Origin: Ohtaekwangia sp. | GTDB taxonomy: Bacteria > Bacteroidota > Bacteroidia > Cytophagales > Cyclobacteriaceae | Length of the DNA: 64,000 bases | Reading direction: 5' to 3' | Assembly (NCBI GenBank): GCA_021155195.1 | Contig: JAJNPV010000042.1 | Span: 1,054,001 to 1,118,000, forward strand | In this document: in pieces, positions 34,310-43,854 of the stretch | Layout of the letters: each line of letters begins with the position of its first letter | Numbering within the stretch: the first letter of the stretch is position 1 | Position numbers and translations under genes: made by a program | Notes under the pieces: generated by a model | What the model saw: only the letters and a program-made list of their open reading frames with translations | What the model was told of the DNA's origin: nothing | The model's database searches: none

Positions 34310-35266
34310 ATGAGTATACCATTAGATAAACTCTTAGGCATCGATTATCCGGTAATTGTTGCACCCATGTTTTTGATTTCCAATACCAAAATGATAAAGG
34401 CTGCGCTGGCCAATGGAGTAACGGCTGCATTTCCTGCTTTGAATTATCGAACAGATGCGGAACTTCGCGCGGCTATTGCTGAGATTAAATCGTTTACCGA
34501 TAAACCCTTTGGTGTAAACCTGATTGTAAATAAATCAAACCCAAAATATAAAGGGCAACTAGAAACGCTGCTTGAATTAAAAGTAGGGTTCATTATTACC
34601 TCTCTGGGCAATCCGTTTGAAGTGATTGAAAAGTGTAAGCCACTTGGGATTAAGGTCTTTTGTGATGTAGTGGATTTAGCGTACGCAAAAAAAGTAGAGA
34701 GTCAGGGAGCGGATGCGGTGATTGCCGTGAACAATCGAGCGGGCGGTCATGCCGGAAAACTTTCACCGAAAGAATTGGTTACACTTTTGAAAGAAAATTG
34801 TAGCATACCGGTGATTTCGGCTGGTGGAATTGCACACGGAAAAGACTTAAAAGAAGTAATGAGTTGGGGTGCTGCCGGAGCTTCAATAGGTACCATCTTT
34901 ATCGCCTGCGAGGAAGCCGATATTTCTCCTGAGTATAAGCAAGCCATGATTGATTATGGCGAGAAGGATATTGTAATGACAACCAAACTATCGGGCTCCG
35001 CACTTACTGTGATCAACACCCCCTACGTTCAGCAATTAGGCACGAAAGCGAATTGGTTGGAGCGAATTCTCAACAACAATAAAACCTTAAAGAAGTATGC
35101 CAAAATGATCATTGCTTACCGCGGAATGAAACAGGTAGAGAATGCAGCGTTTGGTGCGACCTATAAAACCGTGTGGTGTGCGGGGCCTGCCATCGAGCAT
35201 GTGCATAGCATCCGGCCAATGGCTGAGATTATAAAAACATTGACCAAAGAATATGATGCAGCATGA
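34310..35266 (+). CDS. Nitronate monooxygenase / NPD-family FMN enzyme
   Basis: A 318-residue TIM-barrel flavoenzyme. Family blocks are the opening YPVIVAPMFLISNTKMIKAA, KPFGVNLIV, the glycine-rich ADAVIAVNNRAGGHAGKLSP with a catalytic-type histidine, and SIPVISAGGIAHGKDLKEVM leading to the FMN-phosphate site GAAGASIGTIF. Enzymes of this class oxidise nitronates or act as enoyl reductases. Its stop overlaps the methyltransferase start (ATGATGA), indicating translational coupling. Confidence 0.88.
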   Translation: MSIPLDKLLGIDYPVIVAPMFLISNTKMIKAALANGVTAAFPALNYRTDAELRAAIAEIKSFTDKPFGVNLIVNKSNPKYKGQLETLLELKVGFIITSLGNPFEVIEKCKPLGIKVFCDVVDLAYAKKVESQGADAVIAVNNRAGGHAGKLSPKELVTLLKENCSIPVISAGGIAHGKDLKEVMSWGAAGASIGTIFIACEEADISPEYKQAMIDYGEKDIVMTTKLSGSALTVINTPYVQQLGTKANWLERILNNNKTLKKYAKMIIAYRGMKQVENAAFGATYKTVWCAGPAIEHVHSIRPMAEIIKTLTKEYDAA

Positions 35267-36015
35267 TGAATGAAAAAGAGCATTGGAATAAAATAGCACC
35301 CAGCTACAATGACGAGATTTTTGACGTGTTTCTTAGTGATAAATTCAAGCGGTTACCTAAATACTTTAAGAAGCACGCAGGTTTAAACAAAACGGCTATT
35401 GACTTTGGTTGCGGTAATGGAAAGTCATTTCCATTTATGGCAAATCTCTTTAAACAAGTTCTCGGGCTGGATATTTCAAAAGGACTACTGAAACAAGCTG
35501 AACAACGTGGGTTTACTAACGTAACGCTGAAGCAAGCGGATTTAACAAAGAAGAAACTCGTTTTACCGAAAGCTGATTTTGCCTTTTGTTGTAATGTGAT
35601 CATGTTTCCGGTTCTCGAGAAAAATCATCAAATGATTGATAACGTATATCAATCTCTAAAGCCAGGTGGAACTGCCCTGATCGTATTACCCTCCCTTGAT
35701 TCAGCGATGTTCTCGGCTTTACGGCTAATTGATGTATACAAGAAAGAAGGTATAAAGCCAATGGACATTCCGAAGAATGAGTTTGATTATTTTAAAGCGA
35801 ATAAAAGGGATTTAATTCAAGGGCTCATTCATATTGATAGAGTACCGACCAAGCATTATTCAGAATCTGAGATCAAAGTAATTTTTAAAGAGGCAGGCTT
35901 TACAGTCGCAGCGATAGATAAGCTGGAATATGACTGGGATACTGAGATTGCTTCACCACCTGAATGGCTTAAGGATCCTTATCCTTGGGATTGGTTGGTG
36001 GAGTTGAGGAAGTGA
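35263..36015 (+). CDS. SAM-dependent class I methyltransferase
   Basis: A 250-residue Rossmann-fold methyltransferase. Motif I is TAIDFGCGNGKSFPF, followed by the acidic strand-2 end LGLDISKGLLKQAEQR and post-motif LKPGGTALIVLPS. There is no sign of a metal or nucleic-acid binding extra domain, so a small-molecule substrate is likely. Either of two adjacent ATGs (35263, 35266) may be used. Coupled to the upstream nitronate monooxygenase. Confidence 0.85.
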   Translation: MMNEKEHWNKIAPSYNDEIFDVFLSDKFKRLPKYFKKHAGLNKTAIDFGCGNGKSFPFMANLFKQVLGLDISKGLLKQAEQRGFTNVTLKQADLTKKKLVLPKADFAFCCNVIMFPVLEKNHQMIDNVYQSLKPGGTALIVLPSLDSAMFSALRLIDVYKKEGIKPMDIPKNEFDYFKANKRDLIQGLIHIDRVPTKHYSESEIKVIFKEAGFTVAAIDKLEYDWDTEIASPPEWLKDPYPWDWLVELRK

Positions 36016-36130
36016 TATTCACCACTGAGGTGCAGAGAAATTCGCGAAAGGAATTAATTTTATAAACGCTACTGCACTTAAGATTTCATTTCTAATTTTG
36101 ACATTACCATTAGTAAATTCTTATCTACCT

Positions 36131-37750
36131 ATGAAAATAAATTCAATCAAACCTTTAGTGATTGCAACTTCATTACTCTTGATTTTCCAGTCCTGCAAAC
36201 AAGCAGAATCACCAACAGATCTGGCACTTCAAGGTATTATTCCAAAACCGGTTTCAGTTGTTGCCACAGGCAAAAGTTTTACGCTGACTTCAAAGGCATC
36301 GATTTTTATGGGTAGCACCGAACATGTGGGTATTGGAAATTATCTGGCCACTGAGTTAAATAAAACTACGGGTCTCAGCCTGGTTGTTGAACAAACATCC
36401 AGCGCACCAGGGAAAGGTATATACTTTGTGTTAGGCAATGCCGATTCAAAAGTGGGAACCGAAGGCTACGAACTCGAAATCACAGAAGAGATGATTACGG
36501 TTAAAGCAAATGAGCCCGCTGGGCTTTATATGGGAGCCCAGACCATTATTCAATTGATACCCACTCTTAAATTAAATTCTCAACAGGATAACTACTCCAT
36601 ACCAACAGGAACTATTCTTGATTATCCTACCTATGCCTGGCGCGGATCGATGTTGGATGTAGCCCGTCATTTCTTCAGCGTAGAGGATGTGAAACGCTAC
36701 ATTGATTTGATCAGCTATTATAAAATGAATGTGTTACACTTACACCTGAGTGATGATCAGGGTTGGCGCATTGAAATTAAATCGTGGCCCAATTTAGCAT
36801 TGCACGGTGGCAAGACCCAAGTGGGTGGTGGCACCGGTGGATACTATACACAAGAACAATATAAAGACATTGTTGCATATGCAGCGAGCAAGTATATCAC
36901 CATCGTTCCTGAGATTGATTTACCGGGTCATATCAATTCTGCATTAGCTTCATATGGAGAGTTAAATGGTGGAATAATTGTTCCAGAAGAAGGAAGATAT
37001 AAAGGCGAGACAACCAGGCATGGAGATTTAGGGGACAAGAATAAACCAACGGATTTATACACAGGCATTGAAGTGGGATGGAGTACACTTAGAATTGAGA
37101 AACCTGAGACCTTCAAATTTGTGAATGATGTGATTCGTGAACTTGCCGAAATAACTCCTGGGCCCTACCTGCACATTGGTGGCGATGAAGCACATGCTAC
37201 CAAAAAAGAGGATTACATCGAGTTCATCAATCGGTTTTCTGAGATTGTAAAAGCTAATGGAAAGAAAATGATTGGCTGGGAAGAAATTTCACAGGCCAAT
37301 ATTGATGAAAATGCAATTGCACAACATTGGGATAAGCCGAAATATGCGCAGATGGCAGCGGAGAAGGGAGCACAAATAATTATGTCGCCCTCAAAGCGCG
37401 TGTACATCGATATGCAATATGACTCAACCTCGAAGTTGGGATTGCACTGGGCTGCTTACATCGAAGTAGATGATGCGTACACTTGGGATCCGGCCACGCA
37501 GGTAGAAGGCGTAAGCCGCGAACAAATTTTAGGAGTTGAAACTCCACTTTGGAGTGAGACGATCTCAACCATGGACGATATTGAATATATGCTTTTCCCC
37601 CGCATGCCGGGGATTGCAGAAATTGCCTGGTCGCCAGCAGCCAGTAGAAGTTGGGAGGAATACAAAGTGCGCTTAGGAAACCATGCTCCGTTTATGACAA
37701 AGCGTGGCATTGATTTCTATCGCTCACCAAGGGTTCAGTGGACTGAGTAG
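36131..37750 (+). CDS. GH20 beta-N-acetylhexosaminidase, lipoprotein
   Basis: About 539 residues from the ATG at 36131. This start gives a proper lipoprotein signal (ATSLLLIFQSC) that the longer frame from 36098 obscures. The N-terminal GH20b domain (about 25-170) precedes the catalytic barrel, with RGSMLDVARHFF, LHLHLSDDQGWRIEI and HIGGDEAH at 348-355, where D352-E353 is the polarising/acid pair of GH20. The enzyme removes terminal N-acetylglucosamine or -galactosamine, probably at the outer membrane or periplasm, from chitin- or glycan-derived oligosaccharides. No other carbohydrate gene is adjacent. Confidence 0.93.
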   Translation: MKINSIKPLVIATSLLLIFQSCKQAESPTDLALQGIIPKPVSVVATGKSFTLTSKASIFMGSTEHVGIGNYLATELNKTTGLSLVVEQTSSAPGKGIYFVLGNADSKVGTEGYELEITEEMITVKANEPAGLYMGAQTIIQLIPTLKLNSQQDNYSIPTGTILDYPTYAWRGSMLDVARHFFSVEDVKRYIDLISYYKMNVLHLHLSDDQGWRIEIKSWPNLALHGGKTQVGGGTGGYYTQEQYKDIVAYAASKYITIVPEIDLPGHINSALASYGELNGGIIVPEEGRYKGETTRHGDLGDKNKPTDLYTGIEVGWSTLRIEKPETFKFVNDVIRELAEITPGPYLHIGGDEAHATKKEDYIEFINRFSEIVKANGKKMIGWEEISQANIDENAIAQHWDKPKYAQMAAEKGAQIIMSPSKRVYIDMQYDSTSKLGLHWAAYIEVDDAYTWDPATQVEGVSREQILGVETPLWSETISTMDDIEYMLFPRMPGIAEIAWSPAASRSWEEYKVRLGNHAPFMTKRGIDFYRSPRVQWTE

Positions 37751-37926
37751 GTTCGCGTAGAAACTTTATACTCTCTTTTTGCGAGAAGCAACTGAAAAAC
37801 TTATGCGCTTTACCGACCTGCATAGTTATCGCGACTATTATCACGCTTTCTATTGACATTTGTCACCCTCGGAGATGGTGAGTTTAAGTACCTTGTTACT
37901 TCAAGTAAATCGATAACTTCCACATC

Positions 37927-38472
37927 ATGAAAAATAGCCTGATTAAGTCTTTTCTCTATTTCCTTGTTGCTGTTGTATTTTTCAGTTGCTCTATTCAGGT
38001 TAAGGAAACCTATGATCACCAGGTCGACTTTACTAAGTATAAAACATTTTGTTGGATGGAGGGTTGTGAATTTAAATTTGAAGGGCCCGACTATTTGAAT
38101 GATAGTTCTTTAAGGGAGAACTTAAAAAATTCTATCATTGAAGAGCTAAAACAAAAGGGACTGTCTCAAGATACCGATAACCCCGATTTGTTGATTGGTT
38201 TTACGATCACCGTAAAGGATGAACAAGCAATTATTTATCATCGCTCAGAAGGTACACCAATATATTATAAACCTTTGGCGAGCGAACGGGAAGTAATGAA
38301 CTATCTGAAGGGTTCCCTTATTATTGGAATGGCAGATAAGGCCGAAAGCAGAATGGTGTGGCAATCGCATGCTGTAAGTTACATGGAACTAAATCCTGAC
38401 TTATCGCAAAAGAATATTAGTCGTGCGATAAAAATCGTTTTAAAGAATTTTCCTCCTACGCCTGATAAATAG
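37927..38472 (+). CDS. DUF4136 lipoprotein
   Basis: A 181-residue lipoprotein (FLYFLVAVVFFSCSIQ). The sequence VDFTKYKTFCWM, then LKNSIIEELKQKGLSQD, then PDLLIGFTITVKDEQ follows the DUF4136 pattern (YKTFxW; helix; DLxVxF). Function is unknown; such lipoproteins are common in Bacteroidota envelopes. Convergent with the AKR-RidA gene, 6 bp apart. Confidence 0.85.
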   Translation: MKNSLIKSFLYFLVAVVFFSCSIQVKETYDHQVDFTKYKTFCWMEGCEFKFEGPDYLNDSSLRENLKNSIIEELKQKGLSQDTDNPDLLIGFTITVKDEQAIIYHRSEGTPIYYKPLASEREVMNYLKGSLIIGMADKAESRMVWQSHAVSYMELNPDLSQKNISRAIKIVLKNFPPTPDK

Positions 38473-38478
38473 CTCGGG

Positions 38479-39933
38479 TTAATTACCAAGAATGGCTTCG
38501 GCCTCCATTTCAATCAGGTATTCATCGCCAATTAATTCGGCCTTTACCATGGTGTTTGCCGGTTGAATTGTTTTAAAACGCTCACCATGTGCTCGTGCAA
38601 TCGCCTCCCAATCATTTATGTTCCGAATGAAAATTCTTGTACGAACAACATCATTTAACGTACCACCTAGCGATTGGATGGCACCTTCAATTTTATCAAT
38701 CACAAAATGAGTTTGTGCGGCAGGATCATTACCACCGATGGCCTTAGTACCATGCGTTGCCGTTGTGCCTGACACAAGAATGCGATTGCCTTTTTTTACT
38801 GCTCGACTAAACCCGGCAATGTCTTCCCACACAGTTCCGCTAAGCGCTTTGGTTCTTCCGTCACTACCAGCGTATGAAGGATACGGGGGTGGAATTGTAT
38901 CTACATGATGGCTCAAATCACCAGAGGCGGTTAAGTAGGGTGGCTTTCGATACTCATCTCCGCAATCGCCTGGAATGGAGTGTAGGGAACTGAGTGCTTG
39001 CTTAATAATTTTCTTACTTTCTGCATCTAGTGAAAATGAAAACAGGTTTACATTTTCCTGAATGTGTTCACTCATGCCAAGACGCGCACCTATGATCACT
39101 CCCCCCACAGCGGGTTGCTCTAACATATATCGGCTGGCAATGTTTGCTATTGATGTGGCCTGTTTGTTAGCTACGAGTTTTAAAGCAGTGAGAAGATTTT
39201 GAAATTTGCTCCAACCACCGGCAGCGTCAATAAATCTTTTATACTTCATCTGCGACCATGTAAGTGATTGATCTTGTAGTGGCTCTGGTTTGTTCAACCA
39301 CCTATCTGTAAGAAACCCACCGGCTATTGTGCCAAAGGCAAATAGTTTTATGTTATGTTGAAGGCATAGTTCAGTCATTGCATGTGATGCCCGTTGGTCA
39401 ACTAATGAATAACAGACTTGATTTGAAACAACATTAATCCCACTTGTTAAAACCATGCGTAAATGAGCCGAATCAAAATTGGTTAGTCCCAGGTGTTTGA
39501 TTAGGCCTTCTTCTTTTAATTCTTGCAACCAATACAAACAATCCAACCAGGTTGGGTCTGCATAATTCCACGCATGAAATTGCATGAGGTCGATCTGCTC
39601 GGATTGCATACGTGTTAACGATTTTTGAACCGCCTCGCGAACGCTTTCTTTTTTTACCGATCCTGGTGTAGGTACCCATTTGGTAAACAATTGAGATTTA
39701 CCGTTTGAATACTTTGTTCGAAAAATCCCGGCTATATCTTCGGCTGAACCATAATGATCGGCCATGTCGAATGTGGTAAGGCCCGCATCATAGTACTGCT
39801 TCATGGCGAGCGCTGCGTCTTCCCAATTAATTTTTCTTCCATCGCGTTCCAAATCCGCTATTTGCCATAAGCCTGTAAGAACTCGTGAAATTATTAAGCC
39901 AGGGGCTAGCTCTAAGGTTTGATCAGAATTCAT
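38479..39933 (-). CDS. Aldo/keto reductase fused to RidA-like domain
   Basis: A 484-residue two-domain protein. Residues 1-330 form an aldo/keto reductase barrel with the tetrad in FDMADHYGSAE (D, Y), LFTKWVP (K) and LMQFHAWNY (H). Residues about 345-484 are a RidA/YjgF domain (FSRAVKKGNRILVSGTTATH, RTRIFIRNINDWEAIARAHG). RidA proteins deaminate reactive enamines/imines or bind related metabolites, so the fusion may couple carbonyl reduction to imine handling. It lies 7 bp after an APC-type permease on the same strand, suggesting uptake and processing of one amine or amino-acid substrate. Confidence 0.9.
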   Translation of the reverse strand: MNSDQTLELAPGLIISRVLTGLWQIADLERDGRKINWEDAALAMKQYYDAGLTTFDMADHYGSAEDIAGIFRTKYSNGKSQLFTKWVPTPGSVKKESVREAVQKSLTRMQSEQIDLMQFHAWNYADPTWLDCLYWLQELKEEGLIKHLGLTNFDSAHLRMVLTSGINVVSNQVCYSLVDQRASHAMTELCLQHNIKLFAFGTIAGGFLTDRWLNKPEPLQDQSLTWSQMKYKRFIDAAGGWSKFQNLLTALKLVANKQATSIANIASRYMLEQPAVGGVIIGARLGMSEHIQENVNLFSFSLDAESKKIIKQALSSLHSIPGDCGDEYRKPPYLTASGDLSHHVDTIPPPYPSYAGSDGRTKALSGTVWEDIAGFSRAVKKGNRILVSGTTATHGTKAIGGNDPAAQTHFVIDKIEGAIQSLGGTLNDVVRTRIFIRNINDWEAIARAHGERFKTIQPANTMVKAELIGDEYLIEMEAEAILGN

Positions 39934-39940
39934 ATCTAAC

Positions 39941-41428
39941 TTATTCTGCTGGTAAGGTTGAAAAAAGCTTTTTAGTATCTACACCAGATTTTTTTAATCG
40001 AGTCCAATAATAATAGAAAATGGCGGAAGCTGTTGCCATTACCAGCAACCAAACAGGGGTGGAGTGAAAATACCAGGCATCTACCGGAGCGGAAAGATCT
40101 TTACTGATATGAATGATTAGAAAGCCAAAAAGCCAAAGGGATCCAGTGATTGCCAGTGTTTTTTGTAAGGCATTCGATTTGAGCACTTTTATTTCCTTGG
40201 CGATGGAGGGATTTGTTTTTGGAAGGGCAAGCACCGATATACACATCAATAAAAAATTGACAAGCATGGACGTAACCATGATATCGATACCCAAAAAGAA
40301 ATCGCCAGCGAAATGACTGCCTAAAATTCCTATACTGGCCATTAGCCCGCTGAGCAGAATTGCAATGTGAGGTGTGTGAAGCGTTGGGTGTATTAGCGAA
40401 ATTTGTCTCGGAAAAATTCCGTCTTCAGCCCATGAGAACATCAAACGTGAAACTGATAAAATCATAGCTGGCAAATCGTTCGTTAAAGCAATAGCGGCAC
40501 CTAGCACAATAGGAATAGCCCAACCGGAAGGAAGCACATAGCTTAACAACCCGGGGGCTGTAATATCTTTTAGCAACGATTCTTGTGCTACAAAACTCCA
40601 GGGCACTGTGTGGTAGACTGCAAGCGTGAAGAGAATATAAAAAGAACTCACTGCCAGTATCGCAATGCCAATGGCACGTGGCAGGGATCGGGCAGGGTCT
40701 TTGGCTTCGCCACCGGCTTGCGCAATGGAATCGAACCCAATAAAGCTTGAGAACAATAAGGCTGATCCTGCCAGAAAAGTTTTCCAGTTGAAGACCGCTA
40801 TCGTTTCAGGAATAACTTTCTCATCCCGAATTAAAACTGCTTGCGCGAAATCCTGTTGATTAAAAATTAATCCGGCCACAATCACAATCGCCCCCAGTCC
40901 AAACATTAAAAACATTAAAGGAACGACCGTGCGCTCATAGAGTTTTATACCCCGGATATTGATAATGACAAACGTCCAAAGAATGAACAACGATAGTGAA
41001 ACCCGAACAAATCCTTCATTGAGCCATGTGGCCAGACTATTCCAATGCAGTGTTGTTGCTACATCGCGAACAAAGGGAACGATTACATAGGACACAACAC
41101 CAATGGCAATGGATAATCCAAACCATTGCGAGAAGCTGGCAATAAATCCGAGGTACGGGTTCAAGGAGCGACTTGCATAGATATAACTTCCGCCTGCGCG
41201 CGGCATGGCCGAAGCCAAAATGATGTAAGCTAAGGCAGCAAGCGTGGCAGGGATAGCAGCAAATAAAAATGCAGGCAGTACATACGGCCCGATACCAGGA
41301 ACGTTTCGTTGAATCATGAATGGAACTACATAGATGGAGGCGCCAATCATGGAGCAAATTCCGGTGGCTGTCAAGCCAGCCAATCCCATTTGGCGAGTAA
41401 GTTTTCCTGACGGTACGGGTTGACTCAT
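39941..41428 (-). CDS. APC-family amino acid permease
   Basis: A 495-residue transporter with about 12 membrane helices. The N-terminus TRQMGLAGLTATGICSMIGA-type start and SAMPRAGGSYIYASRSLNPY are signatures of the amino acid-polyamine-organocation superfamily. FIGFDSIAQAGGEAKDPARS is the conserved helix 6-7 region. The substrate is not evident. It is the first gene of a two-gene unit with the AKR-RidA fusion. Confidence 0.9.
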   Translation of the reverse strand: MSQPVPSGKLTRQMGLAGLTATGICSMIGASIYVVPFMIQRNVPGIGPYVLPAFLFAAIPATLAALAYIILASAMPRAGGSYIYASRSLNPYLGFIASFSQWFGLSIAIGVVSYVIVPFVRDVATTLHWNSLATWLNEGFVRVSLSLFILWTFVIINIRGIKLYERTVVPLMFLMFGLGAIVIVAGLIFNQQDFAQAVLIRDEKVIPETIAVFNWKTFLAGSALLFSSFIGFDSIAQAGGEAKDPARSLPRAIGIAILAVSSFYILFTLAVYHTVPWSFVAQESLLKDITAPGLLSYVLPSGWAIPIVLGAAIALTNDLPAMILSVSRLMFSWAEDGIFPRQISLIHPTLHTPHIAILLSGLMASIGILGSHFAGDFFLGIDIMVTSMLVNFLLMCISVLALPKTNPSIAKEIKVLKSNALQKTLAITGSLWLFGFLIIHISKDLSAPVDAWYFHSTPVWLLVMATASAIFYYYWTRLKKSGVDTKKLFSTLPAE

Positions 41429-41648
41429 AAAATGGAAAAGTAAATGAATAAAGAGGTAATCACAATCCGTTTATAAAAAGTGCTTCTGAACCCTTTTAAA
41501 AATCTTACAGTCGATTAGTACTTGGTTTAAGCAAAAGCAAGGTGTTAAAGTGCTCTCCATGCTCTCCACGTTGTGCTACCTGGTGACTTAGTGGTTTAAA
41601 AAGAATAAGATGTTTTTGAGTATGGTTGGTTATATCTAATTTTCCACC

Positions 41649-42170
41649 ATGAATGAAATAACATCTGTGTCTTTAGAAGGTAAAAGAGAATCTGTATTCG
41701 AATCAATCAGCAAATACCTTTCTGATTTAGGATTTATTATTGCATCAAAGGATTTCAATAGACCTTGGGGGGGCTTTTTTGTTCTAGACGAAAGTCAGGC
41801 AGAGAAGTTTGCTCAGAAGTTTTTTGACGAAGTAGACTTTAAATCACTCAAGATCAGCGATAAACTAAGCCCTAAAATACTAGTAGTTGAACCCAGCAAA
41901 CGACTATCGTGGCAATACCATCACAGGCGTGCAGAAATCTGGAAACTGGTAGCGGGTACTTCGGGTGTTGCAATTAGTAATACGGATGATCAAGGCGATG
42001 TTCAGCAAATGAAACTGGGTGAGATCGTCCGTTTGGTACAAGGCCAGCGCCATCGATTAGTAGGGCTTGATGGCTGGGGCATGGTTGCAGAAATCTGGCA
42101 ACATACGGATGCACGGAATCCGTCAGATGAAAATGATATAGTAAGACTACAGGATGATTTTGGAAGGTGA
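41649..42170 (+). CDS. Cupin protein related to phosphomannose isomerase type II
   Basis: A 173-residue protein. FNRPWGGFFVLDE and ILVVEPSKRLSWQYHHRRAE are typical of the cupin domain in type II mannose-6-phosphate isomerases. The HHRRAEIW segment followed by VQGQRHRLVG gives the metal-binding histidine/glutamate set of a cupin. It lacks the nucleotidyltransferase domain of bifunctional enzymes. It could isomerise a hexose phosphate or have a diverged role; single gene, no pathway context. Confidence 0.75.
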   Translation: MNEITSVSLEGKRESVFESISKYLSDLGFIIASKDFNRPWGGFFVLDESQAEKFAQKFFDEVDFKSLKISDKLSPKILVVEPSKRLSWQYHHRRAEIWKLVAGTSGVAISNTDDQGDVQQMKLGEIVRLVQGQRHRLVGLDGWGMVAEIWQHTDARNPSDENDIVRLQDDFGR

Positions 42171-42319
42171 CTGATTCTAAATTGTAAATAAACCACACCA
42201 TCATGTTCATTAGCATTCTGCTCTTAATTTACAGGATGCGATCAGAACAGCGTTTACCGAAACTCACTGAGTTCTCCATCAAAACTGAGTTGGTTAAGTG
42301 AATTAATACTCATACTTTG

Positions 42320-42337
42320 GTCGGCATAGAAGCCGAC
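42320..42337 (+). promoter_or_regulatory. Hairpin directly before POT transporter start
   Basis: GTCGGC ATAGAA GCCGAC could form a 6-bp stem ending 1 bp before the ATG of the POT transporter, in the place where a ribosome-binding site would lie. It might limit translation initiation or be coincidental. Confidence 0.3.
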
Positions 42338-42338
42338 T

Positions 42339-43838
42339 ATGAGTTCAGTTAAAACATTTTTTGGTCACCCGCGCGGGCTTGCTACTCTTTTCTTCACCGA
42401 AATGTGGGAGCGCTTTAGCTACTATGGCATGCGAGCCTTGTTGCTTCTTTTCATGGTTGCATCGGTGGAGAATGGGGGGATGGGGTTGGATGATAGAACA
42501 GGGGGTGCCATCTATGGACTTTACACCATGTTTGTTTATCTGATGGCGCTGCCCGGGGGGTGGCTTGCTGATAAATTTTTTGGATTGCGTAAGTCCATTT
42601 TTTATGGCGGGTGCATTATTGCCTTAGGCCATATTTGCCTTGCATTTCCATTTACTGAAACATTCTTTGTAGGCCTGCTCTTGATTGTGATTGGCACGGG
42701 TTTACTAAAGCCTAATATCAGTAGCATGGTGGGTGAAATTTATCCCAGCGAGGAACAAGTGAAGCGTGATGCGGGATTCTCCATTTTTTTTATGGGCATT
42801 AACTCAGGCGCATTACTCGCCCCGATTATCGTTGGTTACTTAGGTGAAAATATTAACTGGCATTATGGATTTGCAGCGGCAGGTGTGGGAATGATTATCG
42901 GAGTGATTCAATATAAAATGACGGAACACTATCTTGGTGGTGCAGGTCTTGAACCAACCCGGCTGCCCGATGAACTTGAGCAGAGCAAGCGTGAGCGTTC
43001 CATTCGGCAAGCACTATGGGGGCTGGGTTTGTTTCTCATTGTATTCGTTTTACTTCTCTTAACACAGACTCTTACAATCAACCCTGTTGTTTTTGCCAAT
43101 ACATCGGGTATAGTAATAGTTGTAAGTGTTTTTATCTATTTCATCTATGTTTTCCTATTCGAAAACCTGAATGGAGATGAAAAGAAAAAAGTGTTGGCAA
43201 TCTTCATTTTGTTTCTTGCAACAACAGCATTCTATGCAGGCTACGAAGGTCAGGGATCTTCTCTCAATCTTTTTGCCGATCGCTATACAAACATGTTCAT
43301 TGGTAGTTTCGAAATGCCCGCCAGTTGGCTCCAGGCTGCGCCACCTTTTTTCGTACTTCTTTTTGTTCCGGTATTTGCGTGGCTCTGGTCATGGCTTGCC
43401 AAACGAAATCTAAATCCTAACACCCCAATAAAGATGGCTTTGGGTTTATTATGGATGGGATTGGGGTATCTCGTTATGATTTTTGCTTCTCATTTGGTGA
43501 TTGCAGGCGATAAGCCATTACCCACCTGGTTAATATGCACTTATATGTTTCATACGTTCGGTGAGATTTGTTTATATCCAATTGGGTTGAGCGGTGTAAC
43601 AAAATTATCTCCTAAGCGATTAGTGGGGCAAATGATGGGTGTGTTTTTTATGGCACTAGCTTTAGGAAATTTAGTAGCTGGTCTTTATGCCGGTGAGTTT
43701 AATAATGAAGCAATTTCGGCCGATCCAACTTTACTTACGGATTTGTTCGGTCTTATTGTTAAGATCATGCTCGTAGCTGCAGCTGTTGTAATCATCTTTA
43801 ATAATCCTATCAGGAAACTAATGGGAAATATCAAGTAA
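42339..43838 (+). CDS. POT-family proton-dependent peptide transporter
   Basis: A 499-residue major facilitator transporter with about 12-14 helices. The POT signature ExxERFxYYG is present as EMWERFSYYG (21-30), and the PTR2 block FSIFFMGINSGALLAPIIVG is conserved. GEICLYPIGLSGVTKLSPKR is the conserved late region. It imports di- and tripeptides with protons. It is followed 16 bp later by an OPT oligopeptide transporter, so the locus is a peptide-uptake unit. Confidence 0.95.
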   Translation: MSSVKTFFGHPRGLATLFFTEMWERFSYYGMRALLLLFMVASVENGGMGLDDRTGGAIYGLYTMFVYLMALPGGWLADKFFGLRKSIFYGGCIIALGHICLAFPFTETFFVGLLLIVIGTGLLKPNISSMVGEIYPSEEQVKRDAGFSIFFMGINSGALLAPIIVGYLGENINWHYGFAAAGVGMIIGVIQYKMTEHYLGGAGLEPTRLPDELEQSKRERSIRQALWGLGLFLIVFVLLLLTQTLTINPVVFANTSGIVIVVSVFIYFIYVFLFENLNGDEKKKVLAIFILFLATTAFYAGYEGQGSSLNLFADRYTNMFIGSFEMPASWLQAAPPFFVLLFVPVFAWLWSWLAKRNLNPNTPIKMALGLLWMGLGYLVMIFASHLVIAGDKPLPTWLICTYMFHTFGEICLYPIGLSGVTKLSPKRLVGQMMGVFFMALALGNLVAGLYAGEFNNEAISADPTLLTDLFGLIVKIMLVAAAVVIIFNNPIRKLMGNIK

Positions 43839-43854
43839 CCCCAAAGCCGTTGTT

